Source: Cellulosimicrobium protaetiae
Lineage (GTDB): Bacteria > Actinomycetota > Actinomycetes > Actinomycetales > Cellulomonadaceae
DNA length: 64,000 bases
Assembly: GCF_009708005.2 (NCBI RefSeq)
Contig: NZ_CP052757.1
Coordinates: 3,906,001 to 3,970,000, forward strand
Direction: 5' to 3'
Made by a program: the position numbers and the translations under genes. The notes under the pieces were generated by a model. The model was not told where the DNA came from. It did no database searches and saw nothing but the letters and a program-made list of their open reading frames with translations. Below are positions 51,469-64,000 of this stretch, piece by piece (position 1 is the stretch's first letter; every line of letters begins with the position of its first letter).

Positions 51469-53499
51469 TCAGCTCGCGGAGCCGGTGGTCAGGGCGAGGA
51501 CGACGGCGACGATCACCACGAGGCCGCCGAGCATCGTCGCGCCGTACGAGCGCACGTAGCCGTTCTGCCACCCGCGCAGCCACTCCCCGATCCGACCGAC
51601 CATGCCGGCGAGGCCCATCCAGCCGCCGTCGACCATCTCCTTGTCGGCGTAGACGAGCGAGCGCGTGAGGTACTGGCCGGGCCGCATGAACACGGCCTCG
51701 TTGACGTCGTCCTGGTACAGGTCGCGCCGGGCGGCGCGTGTGAGCGCGGTGCCTCGCGGCGCACGGACCGGGACGCTCGACATCGCGTACTGGCGCCACG
51801 CGAGCGCTGCGCCGGCGAGGACGAGCAGGAGCGTCAAGGTGATGAGCGACCACACCGGGAGGACCGGCTCGTGGTGCTCCGCGTGCCCGGTGACCGGCTC
51901 GAGCCAGGTGACGAACCGCGAGCCCGCGGCGAGGATGCCGCCCAGCGCGACCGAGCCGACCGCGAGGACGATCATCGGCCACGTCATGAGGCGTGGGGAC
52001 TCGTGCGGGTGCTGGACCGGGCCGTCCTGCGGGCCGAGCCCGTCGGCGGAGCCGCTGCCGTCGTTCCAGCGGCGGCGCCCGGAGAACGTCATGAAGAACA
52101 GGCGCGACATGTAGAACGCGGTGATCCCCGCGCCGAGCAGCGCGACGCCCCCGAACACCCAGGCGCGCCACGGCTCGCCGTCGACGGGGACGAACGCGGC
52201 CTCGATGATCTTGTCCTTGCTCCAGAAGCCGGAGAACGGCGGGATACCGAGGATCGCGAGCCAACCCATCATGAACGTGATCCACGTGACCTTCATGTAC
52301 CGCGCGAGGCCGCCGAACCGGCGCATGTCGACCTGGTCCTCCATGCCGTGCATGACCGACCCCGCGCCGAGGAACATCCCGGCCTTGAAGAAGCCGTGGG
52401 TCACGAGGTGGAAGATCGCGAACGCGTACCCGATCGGGCCGAGGCCCGCCGCGAGGATCATGTACCCGATCTGGGACATGGTCGACGCTGCCAGCGCCTT
52501 CTTGATGTCGTCCTTCGCGCAGCCGACGATCGCCCCGAAGAGCAGGGTCACCGCGCCGACGATCACGACGACGAGCTGCGCGGTGGGCGCGCCTTCGAAG
52601 ATCGGTGCCGACCGGACGACGAGGTAGACGCCCGCCGTGACCATGGTGGCCGCGTGGATGAGGGCGGAGACCGGCGTCGGGCCAGCCATCGCGTCCCCGA
52701 GCCAGGCCTGGAGCGGGAACTGCGCCGACTTGCCGCACGCGGCGAGCAGCAGCGCGATGCTCGTGGCGGTGAGGAGCGCGGTCGACGCCTCGGGCGCCTG
52801 CGCGAACACCGTGGTGAAGTCGACCGCGCCGAACGTCGCGAACATGAGCATGAGCGCGACGATCAGGCCGATGTCGCCCACGCGGTTCATGACGAACGCC
52901 TTCTTGGCCGCGACCGCGTACGCGCGGTGGTGGTTCCAGAACCCGATGAGCAGGTACGACGCCAGGCCCACGCCCTCCCAGCCGACGAACAGCAGGAGGA
53001 ACGAGTCGGCGAGGACGAGCACGAGCATCGCCGCGATGAACAGGTTCAGGTAGGCGAAGAACCGGCGTCGGTCGCGGTCGTGCGCCATGTAGGCGACCGC
53101 GTAGACGTGGATGAGCGTGCCGACGAACGTCACGAGGAGCACGAACGTCAGGGACAGCGGGTCGATCCGCAGCCCGACGGCGAGGTCGAGACCGCCGGAC
53201 ACGATCCAGTCGAAAAGTCGGTAGTCCACGACCCGCTCGTCGACGGGCAGGCCCAGCATCGCGAGGAAGAGGACCAGGCCCACCACGAACGCGGCGCCCG
53301 ACATGAGGACGCCGAACCACGCGCCCCAGCGGTCGCTGCGGCGCCCGGCGAGCAGGAGGACGGCCGCCCCGAGGAGCGGGAGCAGCACCAGGAACGGTGC
53401 CGCGAGGAACGCGCCCGGCACGGTCTCGGACGCGGGCACGACGTCGGTCGCGGCCAGCAGTCCGCTCGCCGTGGGCAGGGCGGGAAGGAGCGTCGTCAT
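51469..53499 (-). CDS. nuoL: NADH-quinone oxidoreductase subunit L
   Basis: 676 residues, the distal antiporter-like subunit with the long lateral helix and anchor at its C-terminus. Diagnostic: [53 protein letters not shown] and [12 protein letters not shown]. The last about 100 residues ([19 protein letters not shown] onward) form the anchor helix region. The ATG at 53499 has an AAGGAG-like site and lies 13 bp behind the nuoK stop. Confidence 0.96.
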   Translation of the reverse strand: MTTLLPALPTASGLLAATDVVPASETVPGAFLAAPFLVLLPLLGAAVLLLAGRRSDRWGAWFGVLMSGAAFVVGLVLFLAMLGLPVDERVVDYRLFDWIVSGGLDLAVGLRIDPLSLTFVLLVTFVGTLIHVYAVAYMAHDRDRRRFFAYLNLFIAAMLVLVLADSFLLLFVGWEGVGLASYLLIGFWNHHRAYAVAAKKAFVMNRVGDIGLIVALMLMFATFGAVDFTTVFAQAPEASTALLTATSIALLLAACGKSAQFPLQAWLGDAMAGPTPVSALIHAATMVTAGVYLVVRSAPIFEGAPTAQLVVVIVGAVTLLFGAIVGCAKDDIKKALAASTMSQIGYMILAAGLGPIGYAFAIFHLVTHGFFKAGMFLGAGSVMHGMEDQVDMRRFGGLARYMKVTWITFMMGWLAILGIPPFSGFWSKDKIIEAAFVPVDGEPWRAWVFGGVALLGAGITAFYMSRLFFMTFSGRRRWNDGSGSADGLGPQDGPVQHPHESPRLMTWPMIVLAVGSVALGGILAAGSRFVTWLEPVTGHAEHHEPVLPVWSLITLTLLLVLAGAALAWRQYAMSSVPVRAPRGTALTRAARRDLYQDDVNEAVFMRPGQYLTRSLVYADKEMVDGGWMGLAGMVGRIGEWLRGWQNGYVRSYGATMLGGLVVIVAVVLALTTGSAS

Positions 53500-53512
53500 C
53501 GGTGCCGGCCCC

Positions 53513-53812
53513 TCAGCTCTTGAGCAGGTTGACGTCGTCGACCGAGGCGGACCGACGGGTGCGGAAGATGGACACGATGATCGCGAGGCCGACGACGACC
53601 TCCGCCGCCGCGACGACCATGACGAAGAACGCGAGCACCTGCCCGGTCACGTCGCCGTGCATCCGGGCGAAGGTCACGAACGCGAGGTTGGTCGCGTTGA
53701 GCATGAGCTCGATGCCCATGAACACGATGATCGCGTTGCGTCGCAGCAGCACGGTCGCGGCGCCGATCGAGAACAGGATCGCCGCGAGCACGAGGTAGTT
53801 GGTGAGCTCCAT
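53513..53812 (-). CDS. nuoK: NADH-quinone oxidoreductase subunit K
   Basis: 99 residues with three helices, standard length. The conserved glutamates of the proton path are in [16 protein letters not shown] and [14 protein letters not shown]. The ATG at 53812 overlaps the nuoJ stop (53812-53814) by 1 base. Confidence 0.96.
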   Translation of the reverse strand: MELTNYLVLAAILFSIGAATVLLRRNAIIVFMGIELMLNATNLAFVTFARMHGDVTGQVLAFFVMVVAAAEVVVGLAIIVSIFRTRRSASVDDVNLLKS

Positions 53813-54750
53813 CAGTCCTCTCCTCGCTCGGTCCCGCGAGCGTCACCGGGGACCCGGGACCGGCCCGGGTCGTCGGGACCGGCGACCTCTCCCGCGGGCG
53901 CCTCGCCCTCGGGCTGGTCGGCGGTCGCGGTCTGCACCGTGCGCTCGTTCGCGTCCTGGGCCCGCAGCGCGGGCAGCGCCCGCAGCGGCTCGTGCTCGAC
54001 GAGCACCTCGCGCTCGGCCTCGAGGATCGTCCCCGCCGACCGCTCCTGGCCGCGGATCCGCAGGATGCGCGAGACCGACTCCTCGATGGGCCGGCCCTGC
54101 GGGTCGAGCGCCGGGGTGTCCATGGCGTTGTTCTGCGCGTACACGCCAGGGGCGGCGAGCGGCGTGAGCCGACCGCCCGCGGGCAGCGCCGCGACCTTCG
54201 CGTCCGCCTGCTCGCGCTGACCCACCTTCGGGGTGAGCCTGCGCCGGTGCGTGAGCACGAGCGCCGAGACCGCGGCGGTGATGAGCAGGATGCCCACGAC
54301 CTCCATCGCGAACACGTAGTCCGCGAAGAGCACGCGCGCGAGCGCGACCGGGTTGGTCGCCTCGTTCGCGAGCGCGAGCCCGACCGACGGCGGGAACGTG
54401 GCCTGCGCGACCACGCCGACCAGCACCGCCCCGAGCCCGATCCCGAGGAGCACGCCGACCCACCGCTGCCCGCGGATCGTCTCCACGAGCGAGTCCGACG
54501 CGTCGACCCCGACGAGCATGAGCACGAAGAGGAACAGCATCATCACGGCGCCCGTGTAGACGACGACCTGGACGACGCCGAGGAACGACGCCTCCTGCGC
54601 GATGTAGAGGATCGCGAGGTCGACCATGACGAACATGACCGCGATGGCGGCGTGCACCGCCTTGCGCGCGAAGAGCAGCGAGAGCGCCGCGAGCACCATG
54701 AGGGGGGCGAGGACCCAGAACAGGACCGCCTCGCCGCCGCTCGCGGTCAC
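53812..54750 (-). CDS. nuoJ: NADH-quinone oxidoreductase subunit J
   Basis: 312 residues. Five helices in the first about 170 residues ([41 protein letters not shown], shown in parts). The remaining about 140 residues are hydrophilic, rich in Arg, Glu and Pro, and are much longer than in E. coli NuoJ (184 residues). The GTG at 54750 overlaps the nuoI stop by 4 bases. Confidence 0.95.
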   Translation of the reverse strand: MTASGGEAVLFWVLAPLMVLAALSLLFARKAVHAAIAVMFVMVDLAILYIAQEASFLGVVQVVVYTGAVMMLFLFVLMLVGVDASDSLVETIRGQRWVGVLLGIGLGAVLVGVVAQATFPPSVGLALANEATNPVALARVLFADYVFAMEVVGILLITAAVSALVLTHRRRLTPKVGQREQADAKVAALPAGGRLTPLAAPGVYAQNNAMDTPALDPQGRPIEESVSRILRIRGQERSAGTILEAEREVLVEHEPLRALPALRAQDANERTVQTATADQPEGEAPAGEVAGPDDPGRSRVPGDARGTERGED

Positions 54751-55460
54751 CGGGCGGCCTTTCGGGCCCGACCCGAGGGAGCGACCCGCCGGACCTCCGG
54801 CGGCGGCCCCGTGGGCTCGGGCGGGAGGGTCGGGTCGTCCGGCCGGTGCTCGCGCACCCAGTCCACCTGCTCGGCCACCGGGCCGCTCACCTCTCCGCGG
54901 TAGTACTCGGTGTCCGAGGTCCCGGGCACCATCGGGTGCGGCGCGGCGAGCATCCGCTCCTGGAGCGGCGCGAGCAGGTCCTGCTTCTCCCAGATCATGC
55001 CCTCGCGCGTCGGGCCGGCGAGCTCGTACTCGTTGGTCATCGTCAGCGCGCGCGTGGGGCACGCCTCGATGCACAGCCCGCAGAAGATGCAGCGCAGGTA
55101 GTTGATCTGGTAGACGCGGCCGTACCGCTCGCCCGGCGACATGTGGCCGCCGTCCGGCAGGTCCGCGTTGTCCGCGCCCTCGACGTAGATCGCGTCCGCG
55201 GGGCACGCCCACGCGCACAGCTCGCACCCGATGCACTTCTCGAGCCCGTCGGGGTACCGGTTGAGCTGGTGCCGCCCGTGGTACCGCGGCTTCGTCGGCA
55301 CCTTCTGGCGCGGGTACTGCTCCGTGACCGTCGGGCGGAACATCGAGGAGAAGGTCACGCCGAACCCGGCGACGGGCGCGAGCGCCTCGCGCAGCCCCTT
55401 CGCCTGGGGTCGCCGGACCTCGTACTCGCCGGGCCGGGACGGCTTCTGCTCGTCAGCCAC
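54747..55460 (-). CDS. nuoI: NADH-quinone oxidoreductase subunit I
   Basis: 237 residues; carries clusters N6a and N6b. Two ferredoxin motifs [12 protein letters not shown] and [12 protein letters not shown] are intact. The GTG at 55460 is preferred over a start farther upstream since GGAGGT (within the end of nuoH) lies 6 bases before it. It overlaps nuoH by 8 bases. A Pro/Arg-rich tail of about 40 residues follows the second cluster domain. Confidence 0.95.
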   Translation of the reverse strand: MADEQKPSRPGEYEVRRPQAKGLREALAPVAGFGVTFSSMFRPTVTEQYPRQKVPTKPRYHGRHQLNRYPDGLEKCIGCELCAWACPADAIYVEGADNADLPDGGHMSPGERYGRVYQINYLRCIFCGLCIEACPTRALTMTNEYELAGPTREGMIWEKQDLLAPLQERMLAAPHPMVPGTSDTEYYRGEVSGPVAEQVDWVREHRPDDPTLPPEPTGPPPEVRRVAPSGRARKAAR

Positions 55461-56865
55461 GGTCGACCTCCTTGTCGTGCGGTGTGTCTCGAGGGGCACC
55501 GGCGCCCGGCGAGGCGGACGCCCCGGGCGAGCGCGCGTCGTCGGGCACGAGGGCGCGACGGCGGGGCGAGGGCGGGAGCGACTGGCCCGGCAGCGGCGGG
55601 ACGGGGAACCCGCCCGCGAACGCGTCGAACGGCTCGGGACCCGCGCCCGCGGGCGCGCGGGTGCCGGGCGGGGCCTTCTTCTCGGGCCAGAACCAGACGA
55701 CCACCACGACCACCAGGGCCAGCGCGACGGCGATGCCGACGAAGACGCGCAGGTCGACGTCGAGGAACTGGCGCACGGCCTGGGCGACCGCGAGGAGCAC
55801 GAGCCACGCGAGCGCGAACGGGATGAGGACCTTCCAGCCGAACTTCATGAACTGGTCGTAGCGCAGGCGCAGCAGCGTGCCGCGGACCCACACGAAGAAG
55901 AACATGACGGCCCAGACCTTGACGAGGAACCAGAGGATGGGCCACCAGCCCTCGTTGAACATCCCGTCGTTGATCGCCGAGAGCGGCCACGGGGCCCGCC
56001 AGCCGCCGAGGAACAGCGTCGTCGCGACCGCGGAGACGTTGAGCATGTTGATGTACTCCGCGAGGAAGAACCACGCGAACTTCATCGACGAGTACTCGGT
56101 CATGTACCCCGACACGAGCTCGCCCTCGGCCTCGGGGAGGTCGAACGGGAGGCGGTTCGTCTCGCCGACCATCGAGATGACGTAGATGACGAACGCCGGC
56201 AGGAGCGGCAGGAACCACCAGAGCTGCGTCTGCGAGTCGACGATGCGCGAGGTCGACATCGACCCCGCCATGAGGAAGACGGAGACCAGCGACAGGCCCA
56301 TCGCGAGCTCGTAGCTGATGACCTGGGCCGTCGAGCGGACCGACCCGAGCAGCGGGTACGTCGAGCCGGACGACCAGCCGCCGAGCACGATCCCGTACAC
56401 GCCGAGCGACGCGCACGCGAGGATGTACAGCGTCGCGACCGGGAAGTCGGTGAGCTGGGCGGGCGTCACGTAGTCCGTGAACGGGATCTGCACCTCGGGC
56501 CCGAACGGGATGACCGCGAACACGAGCAGCGCGCAGAAGACGGAGATCATCGGCGCGAGCAGGTAGACGAACTTGTCCGCCGCCTTGACCGTGATGTCCT
56601 CCTTGAGCAGGAGCTTCATCGCGTCGGCGAGCGACTGGAGCAGGCCGAACGGCCCGTGCCAGTTGGGGCCGGGGCGCACCTGCATGCGCGCCACGACCTT
56701 GCGCTCGAACCAGATCGCGATCAGCACGCTCGTCAGCAGGAAGACGAGGATGAGGACGGCCTTGACGAGGTACGTCCAGCCGTTGTCCTGCGAGAAGTTC
56801 GCCGTGATCCCGGGCACGCCGGGCGTCTCGGCGGCGAGCGCGTGGATCGCGTGGACGCCGCTCAT
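55453..56865 (-). CDS. nuoH: NADH-quinone oxidoreductase subunit H
   Basis: 470 residues, the membrane subunit at the quinone chamber. Diagnostic: [20 protein letters not shown] (quoted as [15 protein letters not shown]), [20 protein letters not shown] and [20 protein letters not shown] hydrophilic C-terminal tail of about 75 residues, rich in Pro, Ala and Arg, exceeds the family core. The ATG at 56865 overlaps the nuoG stop by 4 bases. Confidence 0.96.
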   Translation of the reverse strand: MSGVHAIHALAAETPGVPGITANFSQDNGWTYLVKAVLILVFLLTSVLIAIWFERKVVARMQVRPGPNWHGPFGLLQSLADAMKLLLKEDITVKAADKFVYLLAPMISVFCALLVFAVIPFGPEVQIPFTDYVTPAQLTDFPVATLYILACASLGVYGIVLGGWSSGSTYPLLGSVRSTAQVISYELAMGLSLVSVFLMAGSMSTSRIVDSQTQLWWFLPLLPAFVIYVISMVGETNRLPFDLPEAEGELVSGYMTEYSSMKFAWFFLAEYINMLNVSAVATTLFLGGWRAPWPLSAINDGMFNEGWWPILWFLVKVWAVMFFFVWVRGTLLRLRYDQFMKFGWKVLIPFALAWLVLLAVAQAVRQFLDVDLRVFVGIAVALALVVVVVVWFWPEKKAPPGTRAPAGAGPEPFDAFAGGFPVPPLPGQSLPPSPRRRALVPDDARSPGASASPGAGAPRDTPHDKEVDRG

Positions 56866-59539
56866 GCGTCCTCCCCTCCGTCGGTGCTGCCGGGCTCGAG
56901 CCGGACGACGTCGCCCGGGACGGCGCCGAGCGCCGCGTGCACGGACGACCCCGGCGACCGCAGCGGCAACCACACCACGTGGTCGACCATGTCCGTGACG
57001 ACGACGGGGAGCGTGACCGATCCCCGGTCGGTCGAGACGCGCACGAGCTCGCCGTCGAACACGTCGACCGCGGCGGCCGTCGTCGCGGACAGCCGCGCCA
57101 CCGGGCGCTTGGCCGTCCCCGCGAGGTAGCGCTCGCCGTCCTGGCCGCGCGCGTCGTCGAGCAGGAGGCGCCAGCTCGCGAGGACCGCGGTCCCCGGCGC
57201 GACGGCGGGAGGCTCCGTGGTCTCGACGTCCGGCGCGGCGGCGCGCTCGCCGTCCCACGCGCCGTCGCCCACGAGCTGGTCGAGCTCGGCGCGCACCGCG
57301 TCCACGGTGCCGAGGCCGAGGCTGACGCCCGCCGCGTCGGCGAGCGCGTCGAGCACGCGGTGGTCCGTCATCGCCGTGGACGCGAGCGCCGCCGGGAACG
57401 GGCGCACGCGCCCCTCCCAGCTCACGAACGCGCCCTCGCGCTCCACGGGCGGCGCGACCGGGAGCACGACGTCGGCCAGCTCGGTCGCCGCCGAACGCCG
57501 CACCTCGAGCGAGACGACGACGTCCGCGGCCTCGAGCGCGCGGCGGGCGTGCGCGGGGTCGGGCAGGTCGTCGAGCTCGAGCCCGCCGACGAGCGCACCC
57601 GCGAGCTGGCCGACGGACAGGGCGTCGAGCATCTCCCCCACGTCGCGGCCCGCCGTCGCGGGGAGACCGGTCGGCTGGTCGTCCGTGGCGGGAACGCCCC
57701 AGACGGTCGCGACGTCGACCCGGGCCGCGGCGTCCGCGACCGGGCGTCCGCCCGGCAGGAGGTTCGGCAGGGTGCCGGCCTCGACGCCGCCGCGCTCGCC
57801 GGCGCGGCGCGGGACCCACGCGAGGCGTGCGCCCGTCGCGGCGACCGCGCGCAGCAGCGCGCTGTACCCGCCGCGTGTCGCCGCGAGGCGCTCGCCGACG
57901 AGGATCACGGCGCCCGGCGCCCGGAGCGCGTCGCTGACCTCGGCGAGGAGGTCGGTGCCCTCGGCCTCGTCGAGCGTACGGACCTGGTCGCCCGCCGCGA
58001 TGCCGTCGAGCCACTCCGCCTCGGTGCCCGGCGCGGCCGGGAGCAGCGTGCCGTGCATGCGCTGCACGCCGCGCGACGCGAACGGCGCGACCGAGAACAC
58101 CCGCACCCCGTGCCTCACCGCGCCCTTGCGCAGGCGCAGGAACGTCACGCCCGCCTCCTCCTCGGCCTCCAGGCCGACGAGCAGGACCGCGGGCGCCTTC
58201 TCGAGGTCGGGGAACGTCACCCCCACCGGGTATCCGGCGACGGCGTGCGCGAGGAAGTCCGCCTCCTCCGCGCTGTGGGAGCGGGCGCGGTGGTCGACGT
58301 CGTTCGTACGCAGCCAGGTGCGCGCGAGCTTCGCGTACGCGTACGCGTCCTCGACGGTGAGGCGTCCGCCCGGCAGGACGGCGACACCCCCGGCGTCGCG
58401 CGCCCGCGTCAGGGCGTCCGCCGCGACCTCGAGCGCCTCGGCCCAGGAGGCGGGGCGCAGCTCGCCCCGAGTCACCGTGCCGTCGGGGGCGACCTCGCGG
58501 TCGCGTACGAGCGGGTGCGTGAGCCGGTCCGGAGCCGACTGCCACGTGAACGCGAAGCGGTCCCGGTCGGTGATCCACTCCTCGTTGACCAGCGGGTCCT
58601 CGCCCGCGAGGCGGCGCAGCACGACACCGCGGCGGTGGTCGACGCGGATCGCCGACCCGGACGAGTCGTGCTCCGCGACCGACGGCGTCGAGACCAGGTC
58701 GAACGGGCGCGACCGGAACCGGTACGCCGCGCCCGTGAGCGCGCCCACCGGGCAGATCTGCACCGTGTTGCCCGAGAAGTACGACGCGAACGGCAGCCCC
58801 GACTCGTCCTCGAGCGCCAGCCCGACCGGACGGTCGCCCGGCGCCTGGCCCGCGGGTGGCGCGAAGTCCAGCACCGCCTCGTCGAAGCGCCCGATCTGCT
58901 GCGCGGCCCCGCGCTTCTGCAGGTCGATGAACGCGTCGCCCGCGATCTCGGCGGAGAAGCGCGTGCACCGCTGGCACAGGACGCAGCGCTCGCGGTCGAG
59001 CAGGATCGTCGTCGAGACGGCGATCGGCTTGGGGAACGTGCGCTTGACGTCCACGAAACGGCTCGTCGCGCGGCCGTTGCTCATCGCCTGGTTCTGCAGC
59101 GGGCACTCGCCGCCCTTGTCGCACACCGGGCAGTCGAGCGGGTGGTTGATGAGCAGCAGCTCCATGATCCCGTGCTGCGCCTTGTCGGCGACCGGGCTCG
59201 TGCGCTGCGTCTTGACCACCATGCCGGGCGTCGCCTCGAGCGTGCACGACGCCTGGGGCTTCGGCATGGGCCGGACGTTGCCCTCACGGTCCGGCGTCGC
59301 CACCTCGACGAGGCACTGACGGCACGCACCCGCCGGCTCCAGCAGCGGGTGGTCGCAGAACCGCGGGATCTGGATCCCGATCTGCTCGGCCGCGCGGATC
59401 ACGAGCGTGCCCTTCGGCACGGACATCTCGACGTCGTCGATCGTGAACGTCACGTGGTCCGCGGGGACCGGGGGCTTGGCCGCGCCGCCCGCGGGTGCGG
59501 CCGCTGAGCCGGTGCCCGGGGCGGGGGTCGTGGTCGTCA

Positions 59540-59540
<1 letters not shown>
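56862..59540 (-). CDS. nuoG: NADH-quinone oxidoreductase subunit G
   Basis: 892 residues. N-terminal [2Fe-2S] domain ([20 protein letters not shown], then ASC), the His-Cys3 cluster ([17 protein letters not shown]) and CVLCQRC for a further [4Fe-4S] cluster, followed by a molybdopterin-oxidoreductase-like region without cofactor residues. In the last region the protein only keeps the fold ([19 protein letters not shown]). The ATG at 59540 overlaps the nuoF stop by 1 base (TGATG). Confidence 0.96.
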
Positions 59541-60903
<1,363 letters not shown>

Positions 60904-60907
<4 letters not shown>

Positions 60908-61785
60908 GCGTCCGCTCCCTTCGACGGGTCGGGCTTGGTGCCGGGAGACTCGGCCTTGCCGCCGGGGTCGACGTCGGCGTCGGTCGTGGGCTTCCGCTCG
61001 GCGCTCGACTGCTCGCCGCCGGTGACGGGCTTCTCCGGTGCGCCCGCGCCCGCCTCGGCGTCCGGCACGCCCGCCGACCCGGTGGGGGCGGTCCAGCCGT
61101 GCTCGCGGGCGAGGCGCAGGCCGGCGAGGGTGGGCTCGCCGGCGCCGACGCCCTCGTCGGCGCGGCCGTCGGGGAAGCCCGCGAGGACGCGGCTCATCTG
61201 CTTGAAGGTGCACACGCTCGCGGCACCGCGCGTCGGGGCGACGGCCTCGCCCGCGCGGAGGCGGTCGACGACGTCGGTCGCCGAGCCGGGCGTCTGGTTG
61301 TCGAAGAACTCCCAGTTGACCATCATGACCGGCGCGTAGTCGCAGGCCGCGTTGCACTCGACGCGCTCGAGCGTGATCGCGCCGTCGTCGGTCGTCTCGT
61401 CGTGCCCGACGCCGAGGTGGTCCGAGAGCTCGTCGAAGATCGCGTCACCGCCCATGATCGCGCACAGCGTGTTGGTGCAGACGCCCACGGTGTACGTCCC
61501 GTTGGGGTGGCGCTTGTACTGGGTGTAGAACGTCGCGACGGCCGAGACCTCGGCCGCCGTAAGGCCGAGCTGCTCCGCGCAGAACAGGATGCCGTCGCGC
61601 GAGACGTAGCCGTCCTCGGACTGCACGAGGTGCAGCATCGGCAGCAGGGCCGAGCGGGACTCGGGGTACCGGGCGACGATCTGCGCGGCGTCGGCGGCGA
61701 GCCGCGCCGTCGTCTCCGCGTCGTACCCGGGTCGCGGCGCGCCGGCGGGCGTGCCGTTCGTCGCAGGTCCGGCGTCGATGGTCAT
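60904..61785 (-). CDS. nuoE: NADH-quinone oxidoreductase subunit E
   Basis: 293 residues; thioredoxin-like [2Fe-2S] subunit (cluster N1a). Ligands are in GVCTNTLC (CxxxxC) and [11 protein letters not shown] (CxxxC). The last about 90 residues (from about 205) are an acidic Pro/Gly-rich extension beyond the normal domain (160-220 residues in other bacteria). The ATG at 61785 overlaps the nuoD stop by 4 bases. Confidence 0.96.
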
Positions 61786-63173
61786 CGGTCCACCCCTCCC
61801 AGCACGGGGTCCAGGGAGGCGACGGCGACCACGACGTCGGCCACCTGGCCGCCCTCGCACATCGCCGCCACGGCCTGGAGGTTGTTGAACGACGGGTCGC
61901 GGAAGTGCGCCCGGTAGGGGCGCGTGCCGCCGTCGGACACGACGTGCACCCCGAGCTCGCCGCGCGGGTGCTCCACGGTCTGCCACGCCTGCCCGACCGG
62001 GACGCGGAAGCCCTCGGTGACGAGCTTGAAGTGGTGGATCAGGGCCTCCATGGAGGTGCCCATGATCTCCTTGATGTGCTCGAGCGAGTTGCCCTGGCCG
62101 TCGCCGCCGATCGCGAGCTGCGCGGGCCACGCGATCTTGCGGTCGCCCACCATGACGGGCTGCCCGGCCGTCCGCTCGAGGCGCTCGAGGCACTGCTCGA
62201 CGATGTGCAGCGACTGGTAGCACTCCTCGATCCGCAGCACGACGCGGTCGTAGCAGTCGGCACCCGTCGCGGTCGGGACGTCGAAGTCGTACGTCTCGTA
62301 GCCGCAGTACGGGTCCGACTTGCGCACGTCGTACGGGTGGCCGGTCGAGCGGAGCACCGGCCCGGTGATCCCGAGCGCCATGCAGCCCGCGAGGTTGAGG
62401 TGCCCGACGCCGACGAGGCGGCCCTTGAAGATCGGGTTGGCGAGCATGAGGTCGCCGAGCTGGCCGAGGTAGCGGCGGATGAGCGGGTCGGCCGCGCGCA
62501 CCTGCGCGACGAGGTCGGGCGGCACGTCCTGCGCGACGCCGCCCGGGCGGACGTACGCGTTGTTCATGCGCAGTCCCGTGACGGCCTCGAAGATGCGCAG
62601 GATCTCCTCGCGCGCGGTGAACGCGATGGTCATGACGGTCGTCGCGCCCATCTCGTTGCCGCCCGTGCCCAGGCACACGAGGTGGGACGCGATGCGGTTG
62701 AGCTCCATCATGAGCACCCGGATGACGCTCGCGCGCTCCGGGACGTCGTCCGTGATGCCGAGCAGCTTCTCGACCGCGAGGCAGTACGCCGTCTCCTGGA
62801 ACAGCGGCGCGAGGTAGTCCATGCGGGTGCAGAACGTGACGCCCTGCGTCCACGTCCGGAACTCCATGTTCTTCTCGATGCCGGTGTGCAGGTAGCCGAT
62901 GCCGCAGCGCGCCTCGGTGACCGTCTCGCCGTCGATCTCGAGCATGAGGCGGAGCACGCCGTGCGTCGACGGGTGCTGCGGGCCCATGTTGACGACGATG
63001 CGCTCCTCGCCGAGCGCGGCCGCGGCGACGGCGCTCTCGGTGATGTCGGCCCAGTCGCCGCCCGACGCCTCGAAGCTCGGGACGCCCTCGTCGAAGTCGC
63101 CGACGGGCGGCCGGGTCGACCGCGGTGCGGAGTGCGGGGCGGCGCCGGGCGCGCCGGTGGTGTGCGTGCTCAC
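61782..63173 (-). CDS. nuoD: NADH-quinone oxidoreductase subunit D
   Basis: 463 residues, hydrogenase-like subunit forming the quinone site. Diagnostic: [20 protein letters not shown] (quoted as [13 protein letters not shown]), [29 protein letters not shown] and a C-terminal [16 protein letters not shown] ending with [10 protein letters not shown] short non-conserved N-terminal extension of about 45 residues is present. The GTG at 63173 overlaps the nuoC stop by 4 bases. Confidence 0.97.
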   Translation of the reverse strand: MSTHTTGAPGAAPHSAPRSTRPPVGDFDEGVPSFEASGGDWADITESAVAAAALGEERIVVNMGPQHPSTHGVLRLMLEIDGETVTEARCGIGYLHTGIEKNMEFRTWTQGVTFCTRMDYLAPLFQETAYCLAVEKLLGITDDVPERASVIRVLMMELNRIASHLVCLGTGGNEMGATTVMTIAFTAREEILRIFEAVTGLRMNNAYVRPGGVAQDVPPDLVAQVRAADPLIRRYLGQLGDLMLANPIFKGRLVGVGHLNLAGCMALGITGPVLRSTGHPYDVRKSDPYCGYETYDFDVPTATGADCYDRVVLRIEECYQSLHIVEQCLERLERTAGQPVMVGDRKIAWPAQLAIGGDGQGNSLEHIKEIMGTSMEALIHHFKLVTEGFRVPVGQAWQTVEHPRGELGVHVVSDGGTRPYRAHFRDPSFNNLQAVAAMCEGGQVADVVVAVASLDPVLGGVDR

Positions 63174-63946
63174 GAGTACGACCTCCTCGTGTCGGGCGGG
63201 GGCACGGTCGCGCCCTTGTACTCGACGGGGATCCCGCCGAGCGGGTAGTCCTTGCGCTGCGGGTGGCCGGGCCAGTCGTCGGGCATCTCGATGCGCGCGA
63301 GCGACGGGTGGCCGTCGAAGACGATGCCGAAGAAGTCCCAGGTCTCGCGCTCGTGCCAGTCGTTAGTCGGGTAGACGGACGTCGTGGTCGGTACGTGCGG
63401 GTCGGCGTCGGGCACCGACACCTCGAGGCGCAGGCGACGCCCGTGCGTGATCGACGTGAGGTGGTACACGGCGTGCAGCTCGCGGCCGACGTCGTGCGGG
63501 AAGTGCACGCCGCTGACGCCCAGGCTCAGCTCGAACCGCAGGTCCTGGTCGTCGCGCAGCGCGCGGCACACGTCGACGAGGTGGTCGCGGTGCACGTGGA
63601 TCGTCAGCTCGGCGTGCGCGCCGGGCGGGTCGACGACGACGCGTTCCACCGCGGCCTCGAACCGCGTGCCCTGCTCCGCCAGCACCTCGGCCAGGACGTC
63701 GACGACCTCGTCGAACCACCCGCCGTAGGGGCGCGGGCTCGCGCCGGGCATCGCGACGGGCTGGACGAGCCCGCCGTACCCCGACGTGTCGCCCGAGCCG
63801 TGGACGCCGAACATGCCCTCGCGCACCTCGACGACCTCGAGCGTGCGGGGTGCACCCGCCCCGGTCACCAGGTCGCCGGAGCGCGGGCCGGGGACCTCCT
63901 CGGGCTGCGGCACCGGGGTCCCGCCGCCCGTCTTCTCGTCCGTCAC
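63170..63946 (-). CDS. nuoC: NADH-quinone oxidoreductase subunit C
   Basis: 258 residues of the peripheral arm. The core is at about 70-240, with [34 protein letters not shown] and [22 protein letters not shown] (parts shown), then the end [23 protein letters not shown]. The N-terminal about 65 residues are an extension. The GTG at 63946 overlaps the preceding nuoB stop by 4 bases. Confidence 0.95.
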   Translation of the reverse strand: MTDEKTGGGTPVPQPEEVPGPRSGDLVTGAGAPRTLEVVEVREGMFGVHGSGDTSGYGGLVQPVAMPGASPRPYGGWFDEVVDVLAEVLAEQGTRFEAAVERVVVDPPGAHAELTIHVHRDHLVDVCRALRDDQDLRFELSLGVSGVHFPHDVGRELHAVYHLTSITHGRRLRLEVSVPDADPHVPTTTSVYPTNDWHERETWDFFGIVFDGHPSLARIEMPDDWPGHPQRKDYPLGGIPVEYKGATVPPPDTRRSYS

Positions 63947-64000
63947 CGCAGCAGACCCTTCATCTGGAACGTGGGCGTCGCCTCGAGCGCGGCCGCCTCG
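63943..64000 (-). CDS. nuoB: NADH-quinone oxidoreductase subunit B, 3' end only
   Basis: Reading the minus strand from the right edge gives [18 protein letters not shown] and a stop at 63943-63945. This fits the C-terminal end of NuoB, which directly precedes nuoC in the standard order; its TGA overlaps the nuoC GTG. The rest of the gene and the operon promoter lie outside the window. Confidence 0.8.
   Translation of the reverse strand, partial: EAAALEATPTFQMKGLLR

Overview
The window is very GC-rich, strongly coding DNA in which nearly every gene abuts or overlaps its neighbour. Gene content points to an actinobacterium of the Micrococcales, most plausibly a Cellulomonas/Promicromonospora-type soil organism (inference): menaquinone-type complex I with a polyprenyl synthase, a FHA-FtsK/WXG100 secretion locus, LacI regulators with operators of the cellobiose-repressor type, GTG starts and several apparently leaderless mRNAs. 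I see no rRNA, CRISPR array, prophage or insertion sequence.

Region 1 (1-12.5 kb): a histidine kinase/response regulator pair; a small secreted Thr/Pro-rich protein; a phosphotransferase-like protein; a membrane protein with a YtrA-type GntR regulator; a lipoprotein L,D-transpeptidase; murB; two tandem paralogous MFS transporters and a divergent LacI regulator with two perfect 14-bp operators. Region 2 (12.5-23.3 kb): a Tat-exported six-hairpin-type protein behind a CebR-like box, a MaoC/FAS1-like dehydratase pair, rpmG, three tRNAs (Met, Thr, Tyr), an EamA/RarD transporter, yajQ, a HAD phosphatase, a stand-alone FrdA/SdhA-like flavoprotein, htpX and fprA.

Region 3 (23.3-46.7 kb, minus strand) is the most interesting part. 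It is a gene train starting with a 2024-residue membrane-anchored Ig-like/Fn3 protein, followed by MoxR ATPase, DUF58 protein, transglutaminase-fold membrane protein, RDD-FHA protein, PP2C phosphatase, FHA protein, Ser/Thr kinase, FHA-like protein, an EssC-type FHA-FtsK ATPase and a WXG100 substrate. An LpqN-like protein follows beyond a strong terminator. The upstream half matches the bifidobacterial PFNA cluster (kinase, Fn3, AAA ATPase, DUF58, transglutaminase); the downstream half is a minimal type VII secretion core. No EccB, EccD, EccE or mycosin is present in the window. A shared palindrome, TGGGGA-N4-TCCCCA, stands upstream of both the first gene and the WXG100 gene.

Region 4 (47-64 kb, minus strand): a polyprenyl diphosphate synthase translationally coupled to nuoN, then nuoM, L, K, J, I, H, G, F, E, D, C and the 3' end of nuoB. 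This is the proton-pumping NADH dehydrogenase operon, whose promoter lies beyond the right edge. Almost all its genes overlap by 1-8 bases.
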